A stretch of 64,000 nucleotides of DNA, from assembly GCF_015182285.1 (NCBI RefSeq), contig NZ_PRDM01000003.1:682001-746000 (forward strand), written 5' to 3'. The DNA is from Flavobacterium hungaricum. GTDB taxonomy: Bacteria > Bacteroidota > Bacteroidia > Flavobacteriales > Flavobacteriaceae. Positions within the stretch are counted from its first letter, which is position 1. Each line of letters begins with the position of its first letter. Shown here one piece after another: positions 16,493-25,098 of this stretch. The notes under the pieces were generated by a model, which was not told the origin of the DNA, made no database searches, and was given only the letters and a program-made list of their open reading frames with translations. The translations under genes and the position numbers were made by a program.

Positions 16493-18005
16493 CTAAAATT
16501 TCTTCTTTAGTTTGTGTATTCGGAATCCATTTATGTCCTTGGCGTGCCAATAATTCGTCAGCCTCTTCTGGTCCCCAGCTTCCTGCTTTGTAATTCGGGA
16601 AATTTGTTGGAGCTGTAGTTTTCCAAACATGCTGAATTGTATCTATTGCATCCCAGGCTTGCTCAACTTGATCCCAGCGCATAAATAGGGTAGGATCTCC
16701 TGCCAATGCATCTGCAATTAATGTTTCATAAGCTTCTGGCGACATTGTAGAACAGGCAAAATAATCAAAGATCATTTCTGCAGGTCGTAACGAAAGTGAA
16801 AGACCCGGTTTTTTGGTCATAAATTGCAGCTTAATATCCATTGCAGGCTGAATGTTGATGATCAATCTATTCGGTGTCATGCCTTCTTTTCCATAAGAAA
16901 AGGAGGAATGCGGTACTGGTTTGAACTGAATAATGATAGAAGATTGTTTTTCCTCCATTCTTTTTCCTGTACGCAGGTAAAACGGAATTCCCTGCCATCT
17001 CCAGTTATCCAGATAAATTTTCATAGCCACATAAGTTTCGGTATTCGAATCTGGTGCTATGCCTTTGTCCTGACGGTAAGCAGGAACTGGTTTTCCTTTT
17101 ATGGTGCCGGCATCGTATTGAGCTCTTACAATGTAATGATCTACTTCGTCTGGTTTAATACGGCGAATCGATTTTAAGACATCAGCTTTTCGGTTTCTAA
17201 TATCGTCTGCTTCTAATGAAGCCGGGGCCTCCATAGCTGTCATACACAAAATTTGAAGCAAATGGTTCTGAATCATGTCTTTTAATGCACCAACGCCTTC
17301 ATAAAAACCGCCTCGTTCTTCAACACCAACTTCTTCGGCAACGGTAATTTGAACAAAATCAATAAAATTACGGCTCCATAACGGTTCAAACATTGAATTT
17401 CCAAAACGGAAAGCCAGAATGTTCTGTACAGTTTCTTTACCTAAATAATGATCGATCCTGTAAATCTGCTCTTCTTTAAAAGTCTGCGAAAGCATGGCAT
17501 TCAATTCAATAGCAGAAGTTTTGTCGTAACCAAAAGGTTTTTCGATAATAATACGGTCTTGTTTCGAATTGGCTGCAAGACCGATTTTTTTTATATTGTT
17601 TGAAATCGTCGAGATAAAAGACGGCGTAATAGAAAGATAGAAAAGTCTGTTAGCGCGTTCTCCATAAATTTGATCCAGGCTGTTAATCTTTTCATTCAAT
17701 CCCTGATACGATTCTTCTTTGTCTATATCAAGACTGTGATAGCTAATGTGCGTTAAAAACTTTTCAGTTTCGGTATCCGAAAGTCCTTTTTTTCTTGAAA
17801 ATTCATTTAGATTTTCTAAAACATAACGGCGAAAATCTTCATCACTTTTTTCTGCTCTCCCAAGAGCAATAATCTGAAATTTTTCAGACATACGCCCGTC
17901 AAGATACAGATTTTGAAATGCCGGAAAGAGTTTTCTCTTTGCCAGATCTCCAGTTCCTCCAAAAATAACAATGATCGTTGGATTTTTAAGTTTATTTTTA
18001 GTCAT
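16476..18005 (-). CDS. zwf: Glucose-6-phosphate dehydrogenase
   Basis: A 509-residue enzyme. The N-terminal nucleotide site is VIFGGTGDLAKRKLFPAF, and the active-site block RIDHYLGKETVQN with its catalytic histidine and lysine is intact. IIEKPFGYD and FYLRTGKRM are further family signatures. It oxidises glucose-6-phosphate with NADP (or NAD) and opens the oxidative pentose-phosphate pathway. It lies between gnd (27 bp upstream) and pgl (17-bp overlap), all on the minus strand and sharing one terminator. Confidence 0.97.
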   Translation of the reverse strand: MTKNKLKNPTIIVIFGGTGDLAKRKLFPAFQNLYLDGRMSEKFQIIALGRAEKSDEDFRRYVLENLNEFSRKKGLSDTETEKFLTHISYHSLDIDKEESYQGLNEKINSLDQIYGERANRLFYLSITPSFISTISNNIKKIGLAANSKQDRIIIEKPFGYDKTSAIELNAMLSQTFKEEQIYRIDHYLGKETVQNILAFRFGNSMFEPLWSRNFIDFVQITVAEEVGVEERGGFYEGVGALKDMIQNHLLQILCMTAMEAPASLEADDIRNRKADVLKSIRRIKPDEVDHYIVRAQYDAGTIKGKPVPAYRQDKGIAPDSNTETYVAMKIYLDNWRWQGIPFYLRTGKRMEEKQSSIIIQFKPVPHSSFSYGKEGMTPNRLIINIQPAMDIKLQFMTKKPGLSLSLRPAEMIFDYFACSTMSPEAYETLIADALAGDPTLFMRWDQVEQAWDAIDTIQHVWKTTAPTNFPNYKAGSWGPEEADELLARQGHKWIPNTQTKEEILDDTDI

Positions 18006-18032
18006 TGTGTGTAGTTGTGTTGCTTAAAATTC

Positions 18033-19442
18033 TTATTCAGACCATTGTGTGTGAAAAACACCAGCAGTGTCAATACGTTCGTAGGTATGGGCGCCAAAAT
18101 AATCACGCTGCGCCTGAATTAGATTTGTCGGCAGATTGGCAGATCGGTAAGCATCAAAATAAGCCAGCGAATTCATAAGTCCAGCAGCAGGAAGACCTTT
18201 TTGCACAGCAAATGAAACCACTTCTCTCATTCCGTTCTGGCTTTCTGTAAGTTTTGATGCGATGCTGGAATCTAATAATAAATTTGGCAAATCTGCTTTG
18301 CTTACAAAAGCTTTTCTGAAATCTTCTAAAATGGTGGCACGAATAATACAGCCGCCTCTCCATATTTTGGCAACAGTTTCCAGATTTAATCCGTAATTAT
18401 ATTCTTTAGAAGCGGTGTAAAGCTGTGCTAATCCTTGCGCATACGTTACAACGATAGAAAAATACAAAGCCGATTTTAATGCAGCAATTGCTTCTGTAGT
18501 ATTTACATCGGTTTTAGCAGCATCCCAAACAAGTTCTTTGGCTGCTTCAATTCTTTCGGGTTTAGTTTTAGACATATCGCGCATAAAAACTGCAGCATCG
18601 ATAGTCGGAATTGGAACTTGTAGATCCATTGCGTTTTGCGAAGTCCATTTTCCTGTTCCTTTGGATTTTGCCCAGTCCGAAATTTTATTGATTAATAAAC
18701 TTCCGTCTTCGTCTTTTTGTTTCAGAATGTTACCCGTAATTTCGATCAAATACGATCTCAAATCATCAGTTTGATTCCATTCTTCAAAAGTTTTCTGAAT
18801 CGTAGTGTCATCCAGATTGTAACCTCTTTTCATAAGATCGTAAATCTCAGAGATCAACTGCATGATTCCATATTCAATTCCGTTATGAACCATTTTTACA
18901 TAGTTACCAGCAGAACCATTTCCAAGATATTCCACACAAGGTTCTCCGTCGACTTTTGCGGCAATAGCTTCAAAAATAGGACGCAGCCTTTCGTATGCTT
19001 TCTGATCACCTCCCGGCATCATCGCAGGGCCGCGTCTAGCACCTTTTTCACCGCCAGAAATTCCCATTCCAAAAAAGTGGATTCCTTTCTCAGAAAGTTC
19101 CAAAAATCTTCGGTCTGTATCGGTAAAAAATGTGTTGCCGCCGTCGATAATAATGTCACCTTTTTCTAAATGAGGCAGTAAACTTGCTATAGCGCTGTCT
19201 ACAGGTTTTCCCGCAGGAACCAGCAGCATGATAGCTCTAGGTGTTTGTAAAAGAGATGCAAAATGTTTGACATCTGTTGTAGCTTCAATAGTATGGTCAG
19301 AATCGGCTTCCTGTTGAAGAGAGTTAACTTTTTCGGTATCTAAGTCTAAACCTGCAGCCGCAAAATTATGGCTGGCAATATTTAAAAGTAAGTTTCGGCC
19401 CATTACACCTAGTCCTACAATTCCAAAATCAAATTTGCTCAT
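18033..19442 (-). CDS. gnd: 6-phosphogluconate dehydrogenase, decarboxylating
   Basis: A 469-residue protein from the ATG at 19442, which gives MSKFDFGIVGLGVMGRNLLL; an upstream TTG adding three residues is unlikely. The Rossmann motif GLGVMGRN, DGGNTFFTDTDRR, GISGGEKGARRGPAMMPGG and KMVHNGIEYGIMQLISE are all present, the last with the catalytic lysine. It oxidatively decarboxylates 6-phosphogluconate to ribulose-5-phosphate. Being first in the gnd-zwf-pgl operon, it is presumably transcribed from the 270-bp AT-rich gap upstream, where I could not pick out a clear promoter. Confidence 0.97.
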   Translation of the reverse strand: MSKFDFGIVGLGVMGRNLLLNIASHNFAAAGLDLDTEKVNSLQQEADSDHTIEATTDVKHFASLLQTPRAIMLLVPAGKPVDSAIASLLPHLEKGDIIIDGGNTFFTDTDRRFLELSEKGIHFFGMGISGGEKGARRGPAMMPGGDQKAYERLRPIFEAIAAKVDGEPCVEYLGNGSAGNYVKMVHNGIEYGIMQLISEIYDLMKRGYNLDDTTIQKTFEEWNQTDDLRSYLIEITGNILKQKDEDGSLLINKISDWAKSKGTGKWTSQNAMDLQVPIPTIDAAVFMRDMSKTKPERIEAAKELVWDAAKTDVNTTEAIAALKSALYFSIVVTYAQGLAQLYTASKEYNYGLNLETVAKIWRGGCIIRATILEDFRKAFVSKADLPNLLLDSSIASKLTESQNGMREVVSFAVQKGLPAAGLMNSLAYFDAYRSANLPTNLIQAQRDYFGAHTYERIDTAGVFHTQWSE

Positions 19443-19719
19443 AGTTTTCAATTAACTAAAATTATTAGAAGAATGTTTTTTCCCGAAAAAAGTAAGAAAA
19501 AAATCAGTAATGCTTTTTCATTCAGTTCTTTGCGGGAAAATAAGTTTGTTTTAATCTTACTATTTAAGATTGACTCCGCTAAGTTAGAGAAAAATGCTGA
19601 AAAATTAAGAGTTTAAAACTGCACTTTATGGGTTTATTGTGATACTTTTTTAAGTGTAAAAAACATACTTATTTTTATATTGAATCGCTTTTAGTATTAC
19701 AGTAAGACTGGGTGTAATT

Positions 19720-20068
19720 GAACGCTGGAAATCTTGAAGAAGAAATTAATACCAACAAATTTATGTGGGGTAAATAAGATTACATATATTTCAATCCTGC
19801 AAAGGCAGGATTTATACTCAAAGCTTCAGAATATATTTATTCAAGTGCATCCAATTATGTTAATGATTTTGGTTTAGTTAGTATTGAAAAAGCAGAAAAC
19901 CCTATTGTAGATGTTTTAGATCCAAAATCGATTTTTAGATTTAATAGTTATTAGTGTCGTTTAAAGTCGGAGACTTTTAGATATGAACGTTATTAAAGAA
20001 ATAATAAGGAAAAAGCGCAAAGTCGGAGACATTTGCGCAGCGACTTTGAGAAGGAACACTTTGGGGGG
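19720..20068 (+). mobile_element. RAYT-element copy E1 (5' truncated, decayed)
   Basis: This holds about 230 bp of a degraded RAYT 3' end, finishing with the codons for DPKSIFRFNSY and a stop at 19953. It is followed by the complete right end of the element: AAAGTCGGAGACTTT, then GCGCAAAGTCGGAGACATTTGCGC, then AAGGAACACTTTGGGG. The coding part is broken by stops and a deletion compared with the copies at 20927 and 27004. The first toxin tail begins right after the end sequence. Confidence 0.75.
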
Positions 20069-20254
20069 CTGAGGAATATTGATGCTGGAATAGGAAGAAA
20101 TATCATTACCAAATCAATAAGTGAGATGAGGGGAAGAAATGGAGTACGGATATATTACAGAATGAAAGGAGAAATGATGGAGATTATAGGATATTCAAGT
20201 AAAAATAATCAACAAGATGTTATAAATAGATTAATAAAGATTTATGGAAAATAA
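20069..20254 (+). pseudogene. Cassette 1: orphan C-terminal tail of a probable toxin
   Basis: An open tail of about 60 residues begins exactly at the element edge with LRNIDAGIGRNIITKSISEM and ends ..DVINRLIKIYGK. The segment GVRIYYRMKGEMMEIIGYSS has alternating strands reminiscent of RelE/ParE-like toxins, but this is weak. It has no start codon of its own; the frame continues back only into the repeat end. The downstream gene starts 11 bp before its stop, a layout typical of toxin/immunity pairs. I call it the displaced tip of a larger polymorphic toxin. Confidence 0.55.
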
Positions 20255-20612
20255 TGATTTTTTTTTAGCGTTTGATTTTTTTGTATCATTTCCAGGTGGT
20301 TATAGAATTAAAGATATTACCAACGGCAATACAGATGTTTATATAGTTTTAAAGAGCGATTTTTCAAAAGTTTATATTGCTACTGTATTTACGCTTGAAA
20401 ATATAAAAACTATCTTAAGGAATAATAATCAAAAATGGTTTTGGGCTCAGGATTTACTTGTAGTTAAAGATTTATCAAGAGAAACTATTTATCAATCAAT
20501 TGATGAAATAATGCGGGATGAATCTTTAGATGTTAATCTTATTTTTAGTGTAGCAAATAAGACTTATTTAGAAATAGTAGGGTCAGACAAAATAAGGGAG
20601 GATCTTCTATAA
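20244..20612 (+). CDS. Cassette 1: putative immunity protein
   Basis: A 122-residue soluble protein of unrecognised family, mostly acidic (begins MENNDFFLAFDFFVSFPGGY). It overlaps the toxin tail by 11 bp. It is followed by a convincing terminator at 20706, so the tail and this gene look like the end of one former transcription unit. Immunity to the tail is inferred only from position and overlap. Confidence 0.6.
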   Translation: MENNDFFLAFDFFVSFPGGYRIKDITNGNTDVYIVLKSDFSKVYIATVFTLENIKTILRNNNQKWFWAQDLLVVKDLSRETIYQSIDEIMRDESLDVNLIFSVANKTYLEIVGSDKIREDLL

Positions 20613-20705
20613 ATGGGTAATGTATCAGATGTATTGGTGGTTAATTGTTGCATCTAATATTTACAGAAAATCAGATATTTATATTAATATCGCATAAAAA
20701 TTAAA

Positions 20706-20727
20706 ACAGCCTCTGGGCTGTTTTTTT
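20706..20727 (+). terminator. Terminator of cassette 1
   Basis: ACAGCC and GGCTGT pair across a four-base loop and are followed by seven T residues, about 95 bp after the immunity gene. Confidence 0.8.
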
Positions 20728-20754
20728 ATTTTATAATGCCTTAAATCGAAAAAA

Positions 20755-20895
20755 ATGGAGTCAAACCAGACTAGGTGTTACAGATGTGTTGGTGACATTC
20801 AAAAGATGATAAAGTATGGAAAGACAAAGTCTGGCAATCAAAGATATATTTGCAGAACATGCGGAAAAACTAGAGTTGAAAATTATATTTATTAA
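20755..20895 (+). pseudogene. Fragment of an IS1-family InsA-like zinc-ribbon protein
   Basis: A 46-codon frame starts MESNQTRCYRCVGD and contains YGKTKSGNQRYICRTCGKTR. The paired cysteines (CYRC and CRTC) and the GKTKSG.QRY.C..CGKTR pattern match the N-terminal zinc ribbon of IS1-type InsA proteins. Nothing of the catalytic InsB part follows before the next RAYT element at 20927. It is therefore a relic or a stand-alone small zinc-ribbon protein. Confidence 0.6.
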
Positions 20896-20926
20896 GCTTA
20901 TGAGGCAGAGATAAACCAGAATATTA

Positions 20927-21519
20927 CCCCCGCTCCCCGAAGTGTTCTAATGAAAAGCTGCGCAAATGTCTCTGACTTTGCGCAATTTTTTTACCATCTT
21001 GATAATTCGAAAGTCAAATTATCAGACTTGATAAGAGATTTTAAAAAGTTTACAGCAAAATCGATTTTAGAAAAAATCCAGAACAGTCCAGAAAGCAGAA
21101 AAGAATGGATGCTGGAGCGTTTTAAATTGGCCGCACAACAGCACACAAGAAATAAAGTTTTTCAGTTTTGGCAGTACGGAAACTATGCCGAAGAAATTTA
21201 TGCCAACAAATTTATGTGGTATAAATTAGATTATATACATTTAAATCCTGTAAAGGCAGGATTTGCACTCAAAGCATCAGAATATATTTATTCAAGCGCA
21301 TCCAATTACATAAATGATGTTGGTTTAGTTGATATTGAAAAAGCAGAAAATCCTATTGTAGATGTTTTAGATCCAAAATCGATTTTTAGATTTAATAGTT
21401 ATTAGTGTCGTTTAAAGTCGGAGACTTTTAGATGTGAGCGTTATTAAAGAAATAATAAGGAAAAAGCGCAAAGTCGGAGATATTTGCGCAGCGACTTTGA
21501 GAAGGAACACTTTGGGAAG
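20927..21519 (+). mobile_element. RAYT-element copy E2 (internally deleted)
   Basis: Both ends are present. The left end CCCGCTCCCCGAAGTGTTC leads into GCTGCGCAAATGTCTCTGAC; the right end is its imperfect inverse. Between them a RAYT frame (20950-21405, 151 codons) keeps LSDLIRDFKKFTAKSILEKI, HTRNKVFQFWQYGNYAEEIY and YIHLNPVKAGFALKASEYIY. It lacks the N-terminal part with the His-x-His motif because sequence is deleted right after ATTCGAAAGTC. It cannot be an active transposase by itself. Confidence 0.8.
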
Positions 21520-21678
21520 CTGAATTTGCAATTGCAAAAAAATGGAAATAACAAAAATATCAAAAATGTTTAGCAATGGAATGGCATTAAAAATTTATTA
21601 GCTAAAACTACTGAAAATACTAGTACAGCTTACACTAAACAAAAAGTCGATGACCTTAAGAAAAAAACAGATTTATAA
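21520..21678 (+). pseudogene. Cassette 2: orphan toxin tail interrupted by a stop
   Basis: The frame running out of the element end continues as LNLQLQKNGNNKNIKNV, a TAG at 21571, then QWNGIKNLLAKTTENTSTAY and a stop at 21678. The polar, glycosylation-like tail resembles C-termini of secreted toxins. It overlaps the next gene by 29 bp. No toxin family can be named from such a short, broken stretch. Confidence 0.4.
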
Positions 21679-22003
21679 AAAAAAACATTTAAAGAAGTAT
21701 GGAAAAGATTATGTAAAAATAGTCTTAGTATTAATTTTTCTTCTATTTATATTCAGAAAACCAATAATTTATTCCTCAGTTTTAAATTTATTTAGTACAG
21801 AGAAAACTTATGCATATATAATTGATGAGAAGAATTATGAGAGGAGAGGGCATTTAACAGATTCGTTTACATACTCTTATGAGTTTGATTATGATGGAAC
21901 AACTTACAATGAAAATAGTAACGTGAGAGGAATGAAAGTTGGAGATAAGATTAAAGTCGAGTTTAATAAATATTTTCCTTTTATTAATCGTATTTTAAAA
22001 TAG
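21650..22003 (+). CDS. Cassette 2: putative membrane immunity protein (DUF3592-like)
   Basis: A 117-residue protein with one strong helix (YVKIVLVLIFLLFIFRK) after a lysine-rich start, then an extracytoplasmic segment with SYEFDYDGTTYNENSNVRGM and KVGDKIKVEFN. The pattern of a helix followed by a YxFxYxGxxY..G..V.V.Y domain is close to DUF3592 proteins, which occur as immunity genes in polymorphic toxin loci. It follows a broken tail and precedes element E3. Immunity function is inferred from context. Confidence 0.6.
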   Translation: MTLRKKQIYKKKHLKKYGKDYVKIVLVLIFLLFIFRKPIIYSSVLNLFSTEKTYAYIIDEKNYERRGHLTDSFTYSYEFDYDGTTYNENSNVRGMKVGDKIKVEFNKYFPFINRILK

Positions 22004-22032
22004 AATTGGAAGTTGAGAATATACAACTAATT

Positions 22033-22328
22033 CCCCGCTGCCCGAAGTGTTCTAATGAAAAGCTGCGCAAATGTCTCTGACTTTGCGCAATTTTACTCGA
22101 GCGCATCCAATTACATAAATGATGTTGGTTTAGTTGATATTGAAAAAGTAGAAAACCCTATTGTAAATGTTTTAGATCCAAAATCGATTTTTAGATTTAA
22201 TAGTTATTAGTGTCGTTTAAAGTCGGAGACTTTTAGATGTGAACGTTATTAAAGAAATAATAAGGAAAAAATGCAAAGTCGGAGACATTTGCGCAGCGAC
22301 TTTGAGAAGGAACACTTTGGGGAGCTGA
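22033..22328 (+). mobile_element. RAYT-element copy E3 (short, MITE-like)
   Basis: This 296-bp copy keeps both hairpin ends but only about 24 codons from the RAYT C-terminus between them (SSASNYINDVGLVDIEK onward). It is the same deletion form as copy E7, so the short version has been copied or has arisen twice. Confidence 0.8.
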
Positions 22329-22487
22329 GCTCAGTTAGACCCAAGTGGTGAAAAAATTCCTCTTAGGGAGACTTATAATAATAAGGAACTTTACAAAAGA
22401 ACTTTATTTACAAAAGAAGTAATACAATATCAAAAAACTTTCAATACAATAAAGAAAAATTATGATTATTATAAAAAAACTAACTAA
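22329..22487 (+). pseudogene. Cassette 3: orphan toxin tail
   Basis: A 52-residue open tail starts at the element edge with AQLDPSGEKIPLRETYNN and ends YDYYKKTN. In this frame a TGA lies immediately upstream inside the element end. It overlaps the following lipoprotein gene by 26 bp. Family unknown. Confidence 0.45.
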
Positions 22488-23040
22488 AACTAACTTCAAA
22501 TTCTATTGTTTCATAATTAGTGTTTTCTTTTGTTCATGTGTATCACAACAAAAGAATATAATGTCTTCTAAAATTAATTGTAAGGTATATTCAGATAATT
22601 TTGCTAAAGTTTCTTTTTCTGATGATGATCAAGATTTAAAATCAATAGAACTCAACAAATTTTACGCAGAGCTTAATGATTTTGATATAATTATTTATAA
22701 TTATTTAGAAGGAAGTGATAACTATAAATTCCAACGTTTTTTTAAGACAAAATTTGGAATATGGAATGAAGTAAAAATAGAAAATGGTACTAAATTCGAA
22801 ACTGAAATTGTAATTAAGAATGAAATGGTTTTGAATCATTTAAATGCATTAGAACAAAAATCTTTTTATCAATTTTGTGGTAATTGTTATGATTGTAAAT
22901 ATTATACCTTTTTAATAAAAAAAGATAATGTAATATTTAAATATCATTCTAATGATGTGCCTTTCTTTAATATTGATGATAATGAACAAGAAAAATTAAA
23001 CAATTACAAAATGATCTACAATTTTTTTAAAGAAAAATAA
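22462..23040 (+). CDS. Cassette 3: putative lipoprotein immunity protein
   Basis: A 192-residue protein with a hydrophobic signal (FKFYCFIISVFFCSC) ending in a lipobox-like FCSC, so the mature protein would be anchored by a lipidated cysteine. The mature region is acidic with a CGNCYDCKYY cluster of cysteines that could bind metal or form disulphides. It overlaps the upstream tail and ends 25 bp before the next element. No family is recognised; a periplasmic or surface immunity lipoprotein is the contextual reading. Confidence 0.6.
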   Translation: MIIIKKLTKTNFKFYCFIISVFFCSCVSQQKNIMSSKINCKVYSDNFAKVSFSDDDQDLKSIELNKFYAELNDFDIIIYNYLEGSDNYKFQRFFKTKFGIWNEVKIENGTKFETEIVIKNEMVLNHLNALEQKSFYQFCGNCYDCKYYTFLIKKDNVIFKYHSNDVPFFNIDDNEQEKLNNYKMIYNFFKEK

Positions 23041-23064
23041 AAGTATAAGTACAATGACAAGGAT

Positions 23065-23426
23065 CCCCCGCTCTCCGAAGAGTTCAACTAAAAAGCTGCG
23101 CAAATGTCCCCGCTCCCCGAAGTGTTCTAATGAAAAGCTGCGCAAATGTCTCTGACTTTGCGCAATTCTTTACCATCTTAATAATTCGAAAGGCTATAAA
23201 AGTCTCTGACTTTATCCGTTCACTTCTTTTTAATAAATTAAGTAAAATCTTATATTTTTGAATCAAAAAGTAAAGAAATAAAAAGGAACAATTTTACGAG
23301 GCAAGTTATTCGTATTGTTTAAAGTCGGATACTTTTAGAGGTGAATGTTGCTAAGATATACAATAAAAAGCGCAAAGTTGGAGATATTTGCGCAGCGACT
23401 TTGAGAAGGAACACTTTGGGGAGCTG
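23065..23426 (+). mobile_element. RAYT-element copy E4 with a doubled left end
   Basis: A left end starts at 23065 (CCCGCTCTCCGAAGAGTTC), breaks off at GCGCAAATGTC and is followed at once by a second left end at 23108. The remaining copy has both inner hairpins (AAAGTCTCTGACTTT on the left, AAAGTCGGATACTTT on the right) and the outer right hairpin, with no RAYT coding sequence between. It looks like one copy inserted into, or recombined with, the end of another. Confidence 0.75.
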
Positions 23427-23540
23427 AGAAATAATTTAAAAGATTTAGCTAATTTTGTAACCTCATATCTTCAAGGTGCAACTCAAAGCTATTTTAGTCA
23501 AAATAATACTAGTAATACAAATATAACGCCAGTTAAATAA
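23424..23540 (+). pseudogene. Cassette 4: orphan toxin tail
   Basis: In frame with the element end, an open tail LRNNLKDLANFVTSYLQGAT runs to NNTSNTNITPVK and stops 2 bp before the next gene. Short, polar and asparagine-rich at the end. Family unknown. Confidence 0.4.
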
Positions 23541-23542
23541 CA

Positions 23543-23986
23543 ATGAAAAAATCAATTTTAATATTTAGTTTTGCTATCTATCTTATTTGCCTCATAATAA
23601 ACATTGCAGAGTTGTTCATATCAGGTTTTAGTTTTGAGACATTATTCCTAATTTTTTTTAGTTCATTATGTATTGCATCATTATATTTTATTTTTGAAGG
23701 AAAGAATATAAAAAAAGCATTTATTTTTTTATCAGTTGTTCACTTTTTACAATCTTTTAGTGTTATCATTTTAGGATTCACATTTAAGCTTATAATTGGT
23801 CCAGATATTTCATTGTATTTGGTAGATTCTTCGGATAACCTTCTTCGCCTTTCTACGAAATTATTTAATGTTTTTGCTTATTTTAATTACGTGAAAAATG
23901 ATAATACTGTTGCTTTAGGAATTAATTTTGTACATCTATTTCTTTTTGTTTTTTTTTATTTTGGAGCAAGGAAGATAAAAACGTAA
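23543..23986 (+). CDS. Cassette 4: putative integral-membrane immunity protein
   Basis: A 147-residue protein with four predicted membrane helices: ILIFSFAIYLICLIINIAEL, the TLFLIFFSSLCIASLYFIF region, FLSVVHFLQSFSVIILGFTF and the C-terminal VHLFLFVFFYFGARK. It starts 2 bp after the toxin tail. Membrane-spanning immunity proteins typically protect against pore-forming or membrane-acting toxins, which would be the guess here. No family recognised. Confidence 0.6.
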   Translation: MKKSILIFSFAIYLICLIINIAELFISGFSFETLFLIFFSSLCIASLYFIFEGKNIKKAFIFLSVVHFLQSFSVIILGFTFKLIIGPDISLYLVDSSDNLLRLSTKLFNVFAYFNYVKNDNTVALGINFVHLFLFVFFYFGARKIKT

Positions 23987-24004
23987 GCTTTGAAGACATG
24001 AGAA

Positions 24005-24089
24005 ACCCGATCGCTTAGATTTCTAGTTTCTAGACAACGATAGCGTGGAGATTTTTTCCGTGCCCTCAAATAGAATCGACAAAGAATAG
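24005..24089. repeat. Direct repeat, copy 1 (second copy 24964-25042)
   Basis: A stretch of about 80 bp beginning ACCCGATCG and including CTAGACAACGATAGCG and TTTTTTCCGTGCCCTCAAA recurs after cassette 5 with about 85-90 percent identity. Both copies sit between an immunity gene and a left element end, so they mark the same relative position in two cassettes. Confidence 0.75.
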
Positions 24090-24095
24090 AAAACC

Positions 24096-24179
24096 ACCGC
24101 TCCCCGAAGTGTTCTAATGAAAAGCTGCGCAAATGTCTCTGACTTTGCGCAAATTTTTTGTCATCTTAATAAAGTCGAC
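24096..24179 (+). mobile_element. RAYT-element remnant E5 (left end only)
   Basis: The left end CCGCTCCCCGAAGTGTTC with hairpin GCGCAAATGTCTCTGACTTT is followed by TCATCTTAATAAAGTCGAC and then directly by the next toxin tail. The rest of the element is missing, consistent with an internal deletion or recombination. Confidence 0.75.
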
Positions 24180-24183
24180 ATGA

Positions 24184-24393
24184 GCAGTTAGTGGTAATCA
24201 ATTAACATGTGGCACTAGACACGCCTCAGTTTGTTATAATGCGACCGTAAAATCAGATGGAACAATTGTTATTGACTTTGAACTAAATGATGGACTTGAT
24301 TTAAGTCCAAGTCAAGTAAGATCAAATGCTTGCAATAATATTAGTATTGTTACAGATTTTTTATATCATGATTTAGTAGGAGGAAATAGTTAA
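24184..24393 (+). pseudogene. Cassette 5: orphan toxin tail
   Basis: A 69-codon open tail reads GNQLTCGTRHASVCYNATVK and ends LYHDLVGGNS. It has three cysteines and a regular, coding-like composition. A 13-codon frame follows at once and then the lipoprotein gene. No family recognised. Confidence 0.45.
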
Positions 24394-24442
24394 ATGAAGA
24401 TAATTGGAAAATGGCAAATAGAAAATAAAAATTAAATAAGTT

Positions 24443-24883
24443 ATGCGAAATTACTTTAATATTATAATTGTTTTTTTGATCTTATTTTCTTGTAATAAGA
24501 TTGAAACTGGTGAAACTCTTGAGAAGAAAGATCTAGACAATATCAAAAGCTTAAAATTATTGAAAGACGGAGAGATTATATTTGGTTTTTATAGCGAATA
24601 TAAGAAAAGTGTTGCTGGTAGTTTTTTTACTAATCAAAGAATTGCTTCTTACTGGGTAGACGAGCGTAATTCAAAAAAAAATGAAATAAATTCTGCTTAC
24701 TATAAAGAAATAGTGGAAATTGACACTGTATTTAATGCTGGTGCAACTTATACTCCTTATATTCTTGTAACAAAGACAAATGGAAAAAGTTTTAAAGTAA
24801 GGGTTGATGGCGACAAGAAGGAAATTAAAACATTTTTTGAAGGTGCTATTCGGCAGTGGAAAATAAAAGGCACCCTAAGGTAG
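24443..24883 (+). CDS. Cassette 5: putative lipoprotein immunity protein
   Basis: A 146-residue protein with a clear lipoprotein signal (NIIIVFLILFSCNK, cysteine 17). The mature part is charged and predicted to be mostly beta (LKLLKDGEIIFGFYSEYKKS, SFKVRVDGDKKEIKTFFEGA). It lies about 50 bp after the toxin tail and ends before the second copy of the 80-bp repeat. Immunity is inferred only from its place in the cassette. Confidence 0.6.
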   Translation: MRNYFNIIIVFLILFSCNKIETGETLEKKDLDNIKSLKLLKDGEIIFGFYSEYKKSVAGSFFTNQRIASYWVDERNSKKNEINSAYYKEIVEIDTVFNAGATYTPYILVTKTNGKSFKVRVDGDKKEIKTFFEGAIRQWKIKGTLR

Positions 24884-24963
24884 TGTTCCAAATTTAGTGA
24901 TATGAGATTTTAGAATTCTAACGTTTTGAAATTGAACAAATTTTAGGAATAAAATAGGTAGTG

Positions 24964-25042
24964 TACCCGATCGTTTATATTTCTAGACAACGATAGCGCG
25001 GAAAATTTTTTCCGTGCCCTCAAAGAGAATCGACAAAGAATA
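24964..25042. repeat. Direct repeat, copy 2 (first copy 24005-24089)
   Basis: Shares ACCCGATCG, TTTCTAGACAACGATAGCG and TCCGTGCCCTCAAA plus AGAATCGACAAAGAATA with the first copy. Here it runs straight into a terminator hairpin. Confidence 0.75.
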
Positions 25043-25044
25043 AA

Positions 25045-25073
25045 AAACCTTGCCAGTTGGCAAGGTTTTTTTA
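25045..25073 (+). terminator. Terminator of cassette 5
   Basis: AACCTTGCC pairs with GGCAAGGTT across a four-base loop and is followed by a T-rich run. Confidence 0.85.
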
Positions 25074-25098
25074 TGTTTTTTAGAGGTTTGAGAATGTG

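Noticed and set aside
20033..20068. TTG at 20033 as true start of a 72-residue gene
   Set aside because: The proposed start lies inside the RAYT-element right end that is repeated in other copies, so only the part after 20068 is cargo.
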